Source: DASYTH01 sp035762905 (GTDB lineage: Bacteria > Actinomycetota > Actinomycetes > Mycobacteriales > Pseudonocardiaceae). From it: a stretch of 64,000 bases of DNA. The number at the start of each line of letters is the position of its first letter. Within the stretch, counting starts at the first letter, position 1. Shown in pieces: positions 39,364 through 46,213 of the stretch. The translations under genes and the position numbers were made by a program. The notes under the pieces are model-generated. The model was given only the letters and a program-made list of their open reading frames with translations, was not told the DNA's origin and searched no databases. Location of the stretch: assembly GCF_035762905.1 (NCBI RefSeq), contig NZ_DASUCC010000131.1:89488-153487 (forward strand). The letters are read 5' to 3'.

Positions 39364-40401
39364 CTAGCCGGTGACGCGGAGTGCGACCCGGGTGAGGTCG
39401 GACTCGCGGCGGACCGACATCGGGAGGCCGGAGCCGGCGGCGGTGCGGGGGAAGGCGTGTTCGCCGGGGAGGCACCAGGCGACCAGCTCGCGGTGGCCGG
39501 CGGCTCGGGCGAGGGTGGCGAGGCGGCGGATCATCGCGGTGCCGAGGCCGCGGCCCTGCCATTCGTCCTCGATGAGCACCGAGATCTCGGCTTCGTCGGG
39601 GGTGGTGGTGCGCAGCAGTTGGGCCAGGCCGATGACCTGGGTGCCGCACAGGGCCAGCAGGGTGGTCCCGCGCGGCGGGCTGAGCAGGCGGAACAACAGC
39701 CGGCGCGGGAGGGTGCGCACGCCGGCGTGGTAACGGGCGAACAGGCTCTGGGCCGAGCAGCGGGCGTGCAGGTTCTGCACGGCGTCGGCGTCGTCCGTGG
39801 TGCCGGGCCGCAGCACCACGCCCGCGCCGTCGGTGGTGATCACCGCGATCGGCGCGGCGGCCTGGACGGCGGCGGCCGACAGGATCTCGGCGAGGGCGCC
39901 GGCCCGGGACACCTCGACGTCGGTGAACGGGGCCCAGCCGCGCCGGGCCACCAGCGTGGTGCCGGTTCCGGTGTCCAGCGTGTACCGGTGCCCGCCGGTG
40001 CGGTCCGGTTCGGATCCGGCCGACTCGTACCCGGCCGAGTCGGCCGCCAGCACCGCGCGCACCGCCTCCGGCACGCCGGCCGGATCGACCAGTGCGGCGG
40101 CCACGGCCCGCAGCGCTGTGGCCGTCCCGTCCACCAGGCTGCGCACGTCCGCCGGGGTCAACCCGACGATCCGGCCGCCCTCCGCCCGGATGTCGTCGAC
40201 CAGCGTGGCCGGGACCAGATCCGCAGGCGTCCGGATCACCAACTCGTCCACCACGCCACCCGGCACCGGCAGCACCGACAGGCCGAGTACGTTGCAGTCC
40301 CGAGCGGCGAGCCGGGTGGTCACCCGGGCCAGCGCTCCCGGGCGGTCGTCCAGCTCGACCCGGAGCAGCCAGGTGTGCGGGGCGGTCCTCGTCTCGTCCA
40401 T
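39364..40401 (-). CDS. ACT-domain/GNAT acetyltransferase fusion
   Basis: A 345-residue cytoplasmic protein. The N-terminal ~75 residues look like an ACT domain (WLLRVELDDRPGALARVTTRL), a small-molecule (often amino-acid) sensor. Residues ~200-345 form a GNAT acetyltransferase with VLRPGTTDDADAVQNLHARC, the acetyl-CoA loop EWQGRGLGTAMI and a following helix. ACT-GNAT fusions in actinobacteria are thought to be amino-acid-responsive protein acetyltransferases; here that is inference. The ATG at 40401 begins the ACT domain directly. It is inside the inverted repeats that bracket the eCIS locus but has no obvious link to it. Confidence 0.85.
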   Translation of the reverse strand: MDETRTAPHTWLLRVELDDRPGALARVTTRLAARDCNVLGLSVLPVPGGVVDELVIRTPADLVPATLVDDIRAEGGRIVGLTPADVRSLVDGTATALRAVAAALVDPAGVPEAVRAVLAADSAGYESAGSEPDRTGGHRYTLDTGTGTTLVARRGWAPFTDVEVSRAGALAEILSAAAVQAAAPIAVITTDGAGVVLRPGTTDDADAVQNLHARCSAQSLFARYHAGVRTLPRRLLFRLLSPPRGTTLLALCGTQVIGLAQLLRTTTPDEAEISVLIEDEWQGRGLGTAMIRRLATLARAAGHRELVAWCLPGEHAFPRTAAGSGLPMSVRRESDLTRVALRVTG

Positions 40402-40546
40402 CGGCCCAGAGTGCCCCGCCGCTGTTGCCGGCCGGGGACGGCCGTGTTTCGGGCCGGTGAGTCCGGGGCCGAGCTCACCGCCCCAACATCTGCCCGATCG
40501 GTCATCCGGGTCCGCACCGACGGGAACGAGACTGGCCGGTGTGGCC

Positions 40547-41179
40547 ATGACGCAAGGGGACGCGGTGACGCGCGATGCACCCTCGTTTCGGTACCGCCTG
40601 CCCGATACCCCGGTGGCGACCGCGTCCGCCGACATCGGCCACGTCACCGTGCGGGTCGACCTGTTTCTCACCGGGGAGTTGGAGGTCGCAACCACTCCCC
40701 GGCGGGCGCCGGCCGAGACCGGTGCGCTGCGGGCGTGCACGCTGCGGGCGTTGCGGACCATGTGCCGCGGGCTGATGGTCACCGGGCTCGGCTCCTACAC
40801 CCCGGCGATCGGTTCGGCCGCCGGGAACCGGTTCGCCCAGACCGGATACCAGTTCCACGCGCCGAACACGATGGCGTTCGGCGGCCGGTGCTCGATCAGC
40901 TTCGCGCAGAGCTGCGAGTGCGGCATGGTCACGGTGACCGGCGAGGTGCTGTACTCGCTGGACGTCACCGCCCTGCCGCACAACGGGCGGATGCCCGAGG
41001 ACGACGGACCGGGCCGGCAGAACGCCTGGTTCCTGCGGTACGAGGAGGAGCTCGCCTCGATCGGGATGCTGGTGCTCGCCGGCGTTCCGATCGCGCCCGG
41101 CCGGCTGGTCGGCGCGACCGGGCGGGACGGTCAGCGCGCGGACAGTACTTCGCCGGAGAATGATTCGCCGATCCCGTAG
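40547..41179 (+). CDS. Hypothetical protein beside the eCIS cargo operon
   Basis: A 210-residue soluble protein with no signal peptide and no family I recognise. It has a central Cys cluster (FGGRCSISFAQSCECGMV, residues ~105-122), a segment ALRTMCRGLMVTGLGSYTPA before it, and a C-terminal FLRYEEELASIGMLVLAGVP helix-strand. Third-position GC is high throughout, so it is coding. Its last 49 bp overlap the 3' end of the convergent protease gene. It may be an eCIS accessory or cargo protein, on position only. Confidence 0.6.
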   Translation: MTQGDAVTRDAPSFRYRLPDTPVATASADIGHVTVRVDLFLTGELEVATTPRRAPAETGALRACTLRALRTMCRGLMVTGLGSYTPAIGSAAGNRFAQTGYQFHAPNTMAFGGRCSISFAQSCECGMVTVTGEVLYSLDVTALPHNGRMPEDDGPGRQNAWFLRYEEELASIGMLVLAGVPIAPGRLVGATGRDGQRADSTSPENDSPIP

Positions 41180-42063
41180 CCGGACGCGAGGTCCGCCATC
41201 GACAGCCAATGGTCGACGCCGTTCAGCGGATCCAGCACGTGTACGTACGGATCGCCACCGTTCGGGGTGATCCCGGCCAGCACGACGATGTGCTGCTCGT
41301 TGCCGGGCAGCGGTGTCCACAGTGGACCATGCGCCTGCAGCTCCCTGGCCAGGCCGGCCGCGGTGCCGTCCTGGCAGGTTACCTTGGGCAGGCCCAGGTT
41401 GGTTCCGATCTCCATGGCGCGCTGCAGGTTGGTCCAGTCGTTGACCGTGACGCCGGCCTGTTGGCACAGCGCGTCGACGGTGAAGTTCTCGCCGCGGGAC
41501 TGGAGCACCATCGCCAGCGCCGCCGCCCAGCAGGTCTCGTTGGAGCTGCTCCCGTCCATCCTGACCGGCCAGTCGACGTCGTCGAAGTCCGCGCCGTGCG
41601 ACTCGCCGTTCTGTTGGGTCTGCTGCCCGTGACCGCCCTGTTGAGTCTGCTGACCGTGCTGGCCCTGCCCCTGTTGGCCGTGACCTTGTTGTCCGGTCTG
41701 GCCGCCGGGCTTCTGCCCGCCCGACTGCGAGGTGGAGTCCTGCAGACCGAGCTTGGCCCAGAACTCCTTGTCCACGGTGTCCCCGTCGTCAAGACTGTTC
41801 TGCTCCCGGAAGTGCCGGACCACCCCCACCGTCTGGCCGCCGAAGTTGCCGTCCTCCGAAACCACCTGCATCTGGTAGTAGTAGTTCAGCATCTCCTGCA
41901 GGAAGGTGACCCACTTGGTGTCCGTGCTGCCCGGCTTCAGCTCGGGCAGTGGACCGGTACCCGACCCGCCGCCGGCCTGACCGCCGCCCGCGTGCGTGCC
42001 CGTGGTCTGTCCGGTCGTGCCCGGCTCGGCCGTCGTGGTGCCCGACGTCGCTTCCTCCGACAT
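41131..42063 (-). CDS. Papain-like cysteine protease with PG-binding-like domain, candidate eCIS cargo
   Basis: A 310-residue protein without signal peptide. Layout: Gly/Thr-rich N terminus (1-40), a peptidoglycan-binding-like helical domain (~42-107, WVTFLQEMLNYYYQMQVV), a Gln/Gly-rich linker (~113-152), then a C39/C70 papain-like domain with Cys178 in NETCWAAALAMV, His258 in EQHIVVLAG and Asp278/Asn281 in VLDPLNG. All triad residues are present. It ends the DUF4255-PAAR-PG-binding operon, so its product is likely made with the spike tip. The absence of a secretion signal fits delivery through the contractile particle. An alternative is a processing protease for particle assembly. Confidence 0.85.
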   Translation of the reverse strand: MSEEATSGTTTAEPGTTGQTTGTHAGGGQAGGGSGTGPLPELKPGSTDTKWVTFLQEMLNYYYQMQVVSEDGNFGGQTVGVVRHFREQNSLDDGDTVDKEFWAKLGLQDSTSQSGGQKPGGQTGQQGHGQQGQGQHGQQTQQGGHGQQTQQNGESHGADFDDVDWPVRMDGSSSNETCWAAALAMVLQSRGENFTVDALCQQAGVTVNDWTNLQRAMEIGTNLGLPKVTCQDGTAAGLARELQAHGPLWTPLPGNEQHIVVLAGITPNGGDPYVHVLDPLNGVDHWLSMADLASGYGIGESFSGEVLSAR

Positions 42064-42087
42064 TGGTTTCCTCCCTCGGTTACGGAA

Positions 42088-42303
42088 TCAGGTTCCGGCA
42101 AGTCGCTCCCACACGGTCTCGTCCACGCCGTCCCCCTTCTCCAGCCCGTTCTGGTCCCGGAACAGGCTCACCGCGCTGGCCGTCGCCTCGTCGAACCATC
42201 CGTTCTCCGCCACCACGTCCTGCTGGTAGTAGTGGTTGAGCAGTTGCTGGAGGTAGAGCACCCACTCCGAGCTCTCCCCGGGTGCGAGATCGGGGTTGGT
42301 CAC
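42088..42303 (-). CDS. Small PG-binding-like domain protein of the eCIS tip operon
   Basis: A 71-residue single-domain protein (EWVLYLQQLLNHYYQQDVV, WFDEATASAVSLFRDQNGL) homologous to residues ~42-107 of the protease encoded 24 bp downstream. Both share the LQxxLNxYYQ core and the FRxQN-L helix. It lies 9 bp after the PAAR gene. A role as a docking or tip-associated module shared with the cargo is a reasonable inference; direct peptidoglycan binding is the alternative. Confidence 0.8.
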   Translation of the reverse strand: MTNPDLAPGESSEWVLYLQQLLNHYYQQDVVAENGWFDEATASAVSLFRDQNGLEKGDGVDETVWERLAGT

Positions 42304-42312
42304 CCGGCGCCC

Positions 42313-42705
42313 CTACCCACCGATATCGACCGTGCTCACCGCCACGATGGAGCTGGTCGGTGCTGGTGCCGGGTCGTTGCAGGTCATGACGGTGTCGCCG
42401 GCCCGCGCGGCCGGTTTGTTGTTGATCAGTACGGTGGCGCTGCCCTTCATCACGGTGCCCTGGTTGGTCGGCGGGACGGCGAACGGTCCGCCCTGCGGAA
42501 TGTGCGGCGGCGCGTTGGTGGCCGTGCTGCCCAGCACCGCCGCCGGCATGTTCTGGATCAACACGTCCGTGCTGCAGCCGCCGGTGATCGTGCCGGCGAA
42601 CGGGTGCGGCAGGGGAGTGGGCACCGGGCCGCCCGGCGACGGAATGTTGATGATGTGGATGTCGGTGCCGACGACCTTGTCGCCCATCTTCGCGGCTGGG
42701 CTCAT
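42313..42705 (-). CDS. PAAR-like spike tip protein
   Basis: A 130-residue PAAR-family protein expected to sharpen the tip of the VgrG-like spike. Family features: MGDKVVGTDIHII, PHPFAGTITGGCSTDVLIQNMPAA-type repeats (split by position 35-58), a TVMKGSATVLINNKPAARAGD strand set and a final cysteine (TCNDP). The ATG at 42705 overlaps the stop of the DUF4255 gene. It is part of the minus-strand operon DUF4255, PAAR, PG-binding, protease. Confidence 0.9.
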   Translation of the reverse strand: MSPAAKMGDKVVGTDIHIINIPSPGGPVPTPLPHPFAGTITGGCSTDVLIQNMPAAVLGSTATNAPPHIPQGGPFAVPPTNQGTVMKGSATVLINNKPAARAGDTVMTCNDPAPAPTSSIVAVSTVDIGG

Positions 42706-43352
42706 GGTTTGCTCGCCACCTTCGAAGCGTTGTCCGGGGCCGGGGTGCGGACCCATTTCTTCGGGCCTGCGGGCGCCAGCGGTCCGGCCTGGACCGGCGG
42801 GCGCAGGCCCTGCCCGGCGTTGAGGGTGATCTTCTCGGCCGGCGGCGCGAGGTCGGTGTCCGGCTCGGGCACGAACGGCGCGCTGATCCGGACCACGAAC
42901 GCGGCCCGGGCCGGCATGCCCAGGCTGCTCCACAGGGTGCCCGCGTCGTTCTCCGAGACGTTGACGAACACCGGTGCGTCCAGTTCGGCCAGCTCGGCCG
43001 GCAGGCAGTCGGTCGGCAGGATGTCGGTGAAGACCATGGTGCGCAGGGCGATGTCCAGCAGCCGGTGCTCCTCGCTGATCTTCGGCGCCCGCGCGGTGAC
43101 CAGATAGGACAGCAGGCAGCGGCGGGCCGGCTCACGCCGGGACAGCACCGCGCCCCGGTCGTCGCGCACCTCGTCGAACCCGGACTGCCGGCCGCGCGGG
43201 TCGTCGTGCAGACCGAACAGGAACAGGTCGATCGCCTTGGACGGGCGTTCGGTCTGCCAGGTGGGCTTGGGCGGATCGAGACGCACCATCGTGCCCTCCG
43301 GGAGGGCCCGGCCGAGCAGCACGCACAGCGCGTCGTCCACCTCAGTGATCAC
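42702..43352 (-). CDS. eCIS tail cap/terminator protein (Pvc16/DUF4255 family)
   Basis: A 216-residue protein with the Pvc16/DUF4255 domain (ITEVDDALCVLLGRALP, VRLDPPKPTWQTERPSKAID, LFLFGLHDD, SYLVTARAP, LLDIALRTMV). In characterised eCIS the homologue caps the sheath-tube at the distal end. The GTG at 43352 is chosen because family members begin with this I-x-x-VDDAL segment and GGAGA lies 8 bp upstream; an in-frame GTG at 43388 is possible. First gene of the minus-strand eCIS operon. Confidence 0.88.
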   Translation of the reverse strand: MITEVDDALCVLLGRALPEGTMVRLDPPKPTWQTERPSKAIDLFLFGLHDDPRGRQSGFDEVRDDRGAVLSRREPARRCLLSYLVTARAPKISEEHRLLDIALRTMVFTDILPTDCLPAELAELDAPVFVNVSENDAGTLWSSLGMPARAAFVVRISAPFVPEPDTDLAPPAEKITLNAGQGLRPPVQAGPLAPAGPKKWVRTPAPDNASKVASKP

Positions 43353-43581
43353 TCGGTCAGTCTCCGGGCGTACCGGCGGGGAGCCCACGGTCGGCCGCCC
43401 GTCCTTTCAGTGCGGTTCCGGTGCCCGAAGGTGCAAAACCGCTCGCCCACTGCCCCGCCCCCCGACGACTGCGGCAAGACGTCGTTACCGATGAAGCTTC
43501 GGGGAGCCACCGGCTAGGGGGTGTTGTCATCCTGCCGCCGGTGACGCGAACCCAGGCACCGTAACGAGGGAGAGACCCGAG
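43353..43581. promoter_or_regulatory. Divergent promoter region of the two eCIS operons
   Basis: This 229-bp gap separates the DUF4255 operon from the sheath operon and must hold both promoters. A TAGGGG at 43515-43520 might be a -10 for the sheath operon, but no convincing -35 or operator is evident. GAGGGAGAG at 43567-43575 is the sheath ribosome-binding site. Confidence 0.5.
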
Positions 43582-45126
43582 ATGGCCAGCAGTTACCTCT
43601 CGCCCGGCGTGTACATGGAGGAGGTTTCCTCGGGTTCCCGGCCGATCGAGGCCGTCGGAACCGCGGTTGCCGCCTTCGTGGGTTTCGCCGAGCGCGGCCC
43701 GTTGCACGAGCCCGTGCTCGTGACCAACTGGACCCAGTTCAAGTCGACCTTCGGTGACTTCGTCGAGGACTACTACCTCGCGCACGCCGTATACGGCTAC
43801 TTCCAGAACGGTGGCGGTGTCGCGTACGTCGTGCGGGTCGGTGGTGCGTCCGGCAACGGCGCGGCCATCGACGGCAACGGCCACGTGGCGCTGCCGCACG
43901 CCGAGCTGCCCTCGGCCGGCCAGGAGGGCCGGCCGGCGTTGACCATCGCCGCCCGCGCCGCCGACGCCGGCGACATCACCATCGAGGTCGCGCCGGCCAG
44001 CGAGGCCGGCGACGACGCCTTCAAGCTGATCGTCAAGCAGGGCGGCCAGCCGGTCGAGACGTTCGACAACGTGACCACGAAGCGTGGCCCGAACAACGTG
44101 GCCACCGTGGTGCGCCAGCAGTCCAAGCTGATCGTGATCGAGGAGACCAAGGGCAAGGCGCTGTCCGTGCCCAAGGCCGGCGAGATCGCCCTGGCCACCC
44201 CGGCGCCCGCCCCGGTGAAGATCGAGTCGAACGACTACGTCGGCAACTCGGCCGACCGCACCGGGTTCGGCGGCCTCGAGGCCATCGACGAGGTCACCAT
44301 GCTGTGCGTGCCGGACCTGATGGCCGCCTACCAGAAGGGCGCGCTGTCCGAAGAGGACGTCAAGGCCGTGCAGCTGGCGATGATCGCGCACTGCGAGCTG
44401 ATGGCCGACCGGGTCGCCATTCTGGACACCCCGCCCGGTCTGAAGGCCGAGGACGTCAAGAAGTGGCGAATGGACGTCACCGGTTACGACTCGAAGTACG
44501 CGGCCATGTACTGGCCGTGGATCAAGGTTGCCGACCCGGTGGCCGGCAAGCAGGTGTTCGTTCCGCCGAGCGGCCACATGGCCGGCATCTGGGCCCGCAA
44601 CGACTCCAGCCGCGGCGTGCACAAGGCCCCGGCCAACGAGGTCATCCGCGGCGCGGTCACGCTCGAGCTGAACATCACCAAGGGCGAGCACGACATCCTC
44701 AACCCGATCGCGGTCAACTGCATCCGCTCGTTCCGCGGCCAGGGCATCCGGGTGTGGGGCGCGCGCACGCTGTCCAGCGATCCCGAGTGGCGCTACCTCA
44801 ACGTGCGGCGGCTGTTCAACTACGTGGAGAAGTCCATCCTGCAGGGGACCAACTGGGTGGTGTTCGAGCCCAACGACCCGAAGCTGTGGGACTCGGTTCG
44901 GCGCACGGTCACCATGTTCCTGCGCCGGGTGTGGCGCGACGGCGCGCTGTTCGGCCGCACTCCGGCCGAGGCGTTCTTCGTCAAGTGCGACGAGGAGAAC
45001 AACCCGGCGGAGAACCGGGACGCCGGCATCCTCGTCGTGGAGATCGGGATCGCGCCGGTCAAGCCGGCCGAGTTCGTGGTCTTCCGCATCTCCCAGTTCG
45101 CCGAGGGCGCCGGGCTCGAAGAGTGA
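43582..45126 (+). CDS. eCIS contractile tail sheath protein
   Basis: A 514-residue phage-type sheath protein that polymerises around the inner tube and contracts on firing. The N terminus (SYLSPGVYMEEVSSGSRPIEAVGTAVAAFVGFAERGP) is characteristic by its PGVY-x-EE start at residues 8-14, and the C-terminal domain carries IRSFRGQGIRVWGARTLSS and WRYLNVRRLFNYVEKSI. The ATG has GAGGGAGAG upstream. It is the first gene of the long plus-strand operon; only one sheath gene is present, while some eCIS have two or three. Confidence 0.95.
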   Translation: MASSYLSPGVYMEEVSSGSRPIEAVGTAVAAFVGFAERGPLHEPVLVTNWTQFKSTFGDFVEDYYLAHAVYGYFQNGGGVAYVVRVGGASGNGAAIDGNGHVALPHAELPSAGQEGRPALTIAARAADAGDITIEVAPASEAGDDAFKLIVKQGGQPVETFDNVTTKRGPNNVATVVRQQSKLIVIEETKGKALSVPKAGEIALATPAPAPVKIESNDYVGNSADRTGFGGLEAIDEVTMLCVPDLMAAYQKGALSEEDVKAVQLAMIAHCELMADRVAILDTPPGLKAEDVKKWRMDVTGYDSKYAAMYWPWIKVADPVAGKQVFVPPSGHMAGIWARNDSSRGVHKAPANEVIRGAVTLELNITKGEHDILNPIAVNCIRSFRGQGIRVWGARTLSSDPEWRYLNVRRLFNYVEKSILQGTNWVVFEPNDPKLWDSVRRTVTMFLRRVWRDGALFGRTPAEAFFVKCDEENNPAENRDAGILVVEIGIAPVKPAEFVVFRISQFAEGAGLEE

Positions 45127-45173
45127 CCGGCCACCCGTTCACCCAGACTTCTGTCCACTAAGGAGGATTCACC

Positions 45174-45635
45174 ATGGCAGGCGGACTTGGCCCGAGCCAG
45201 CCGAACGATGCGATCACAGCCGCCCGGTTCTCGTTGACCATCGACGGCGTCGAGATCGCGGCGTTCTCCGAGCTGCAGGGCATCACCACCGAGGTCGAGC
45301 CGGTGGAGCTGATGGAGTCGACCGACAAAGAGGTCATCCTCAAGAAGCTCCCCGGTAAGACCAAGCCGGCCACGCTGGTGCTCAAGCGCGGCAAGAACAA
45401 CGGCATGGAGCTGTGGGCCTGGCACGAGGCCGTGTTGATGGGCAACATCGTCGCGGCCCGCAAGAGCTGCTCGCTGATCATGTACAACACCGACGGCAAG
45501 CCGGTCGCCCGCTACCACCTCGAGCACGCCTGGCCGTCGAAGCTGGAGATCGGCGCGCTGAAGGCGGGCTCCAGTGAGGTGCTGATGGAGACGGTCACGA
45601 TCGTGTCCGAGCGCATCCAGCGCGTGTCGGTGTGA
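45174..45635 (+). CDS. eCIS inner tube protein 1
   Basis: A 153-residue gp19/Hcp-like tube subunit: ARFSLTIDGVEIAAFSELQG, then LKRGKNNGMELWAWHEAV, and a final strand METVTIVSERI. It stacks as hexameric rings inside the sheath. It lies 47 bp after the sheath gene with an AAGGAGG ribosome-binding site. Of the three tube-like genes here, its place right after the sheath marks it as the likely main tube subunit. Confidence 0.92.
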   Translation: MAGGLGPSQPNDAITAARFSLTIDGVEIAAFSELQGITTEVEPVELMESTDKEVILKKLPGKTKPATLVLKRGKNNGMELWAWHEAVLMGNIVAARKSCSLIMYNTDGKPVARYHLEHAWPSKLEIGALKAGSSEVLMETVTIVSERIQRVSV

Positions 45636-46030
45636 CGGCATTGGCCGAGCCGGCGAGCGGTCTGCGCACCGAGTACCCGTTCACGTTGCCGCGTGGCTAC
45701 GTGGACGAGCACGGGGTGGTGCACCGCGACGGGGTCATGCGGCTGGCAACGGCAAGGGACGAGATCACCACGCAGGCCGACCCGAGGGCCAAGCAGAACC
45801 CGGCCTACCTGACGGTGCTGCTCCTGGCCCGCACGGTGACCACGCTGGGATCGGTCGCCGAGGTGGACCACTTCGTGGTCGAGAACCTGTTCGCCTCGGA
45901 CCTGGCGTTCCTGCAGGACCTGTACCGGCGGATCAACGCCGACGGCCACACCGAGGTCGGAGTCAACTGCCCGCACTGCGGCCAGGACTTCACGGTGGAT
46001 GTCGCCGGTGATGCGCCGGGGGGATCCTGA
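45632..46030 (+). CDS. Tail-assembly-chaperone-like protein with zinc knuckle
   Basis: A 132-residue protein with a helical core (AYLTVLLLARTVTTLGSVAEV, FLQDLYRRIN) and a C-terminal CPHCGQDF knuckle, resembling phage tail assembly proteins that sit between tube and baseplate genes. Only one Cys pair is present, so the metal site would be incomplete within one chain. GTG start overlapping the tube-1 stop (GTGA). Role inferred from position. Confidence 0.7.
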   Translation: MTALAEPASGLRTEYPFTLPRGYVDEHGVVHRDGVMRLATARDEITTQADPRAKQNPAYLTVLLLARTVTTLGSVAEVDHFVVENLFASDLAFLQDLYRRINADGHTEVGVNCPHCGQDFTVDVAGDAPGGS

Positions 46031-46185
46031 CGTACGCGACTGACCGGGTGTGGGAGGAAGTCGCGTACGTCGCCTACTACCTGCACTGGGATCTCGACAA
46101 GATCCTCGACCTCGAGCATCCCGTGCGCGAACGGGTGATCTCCGAGATCGGCAAGATCCACACGAGGTTCGGTGCGGAGGACTGA
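46027..46185 (+). CDS. DUF6760-like small eCIS protein
   Basis: A ~52-residue peptide with core DRVWEEVAYVAYYLHWDLDK, ending DLEHPVRERVISEIGKIHTR and a short tail; this matches the small DUF6760 proteins found in actinobacterial eCIS loci. Similarity appears to extend to a TYATD segment, which implies a CTG start at 46027 overlapping the previous stop; the first standard start would be the GTG at 46048. Function unknown. It is too short for routine gene finders and can be missed. Confidence 0.7.
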   Translation: MTYATDRVWEEVAYVAYYLHWDLDKILDLEHPVRERVISEIGKIHTRFGAED

Positions 46186-46213
46186 CTGGTTCTTCATGTG
46201 ACGGGAGAGTGTG

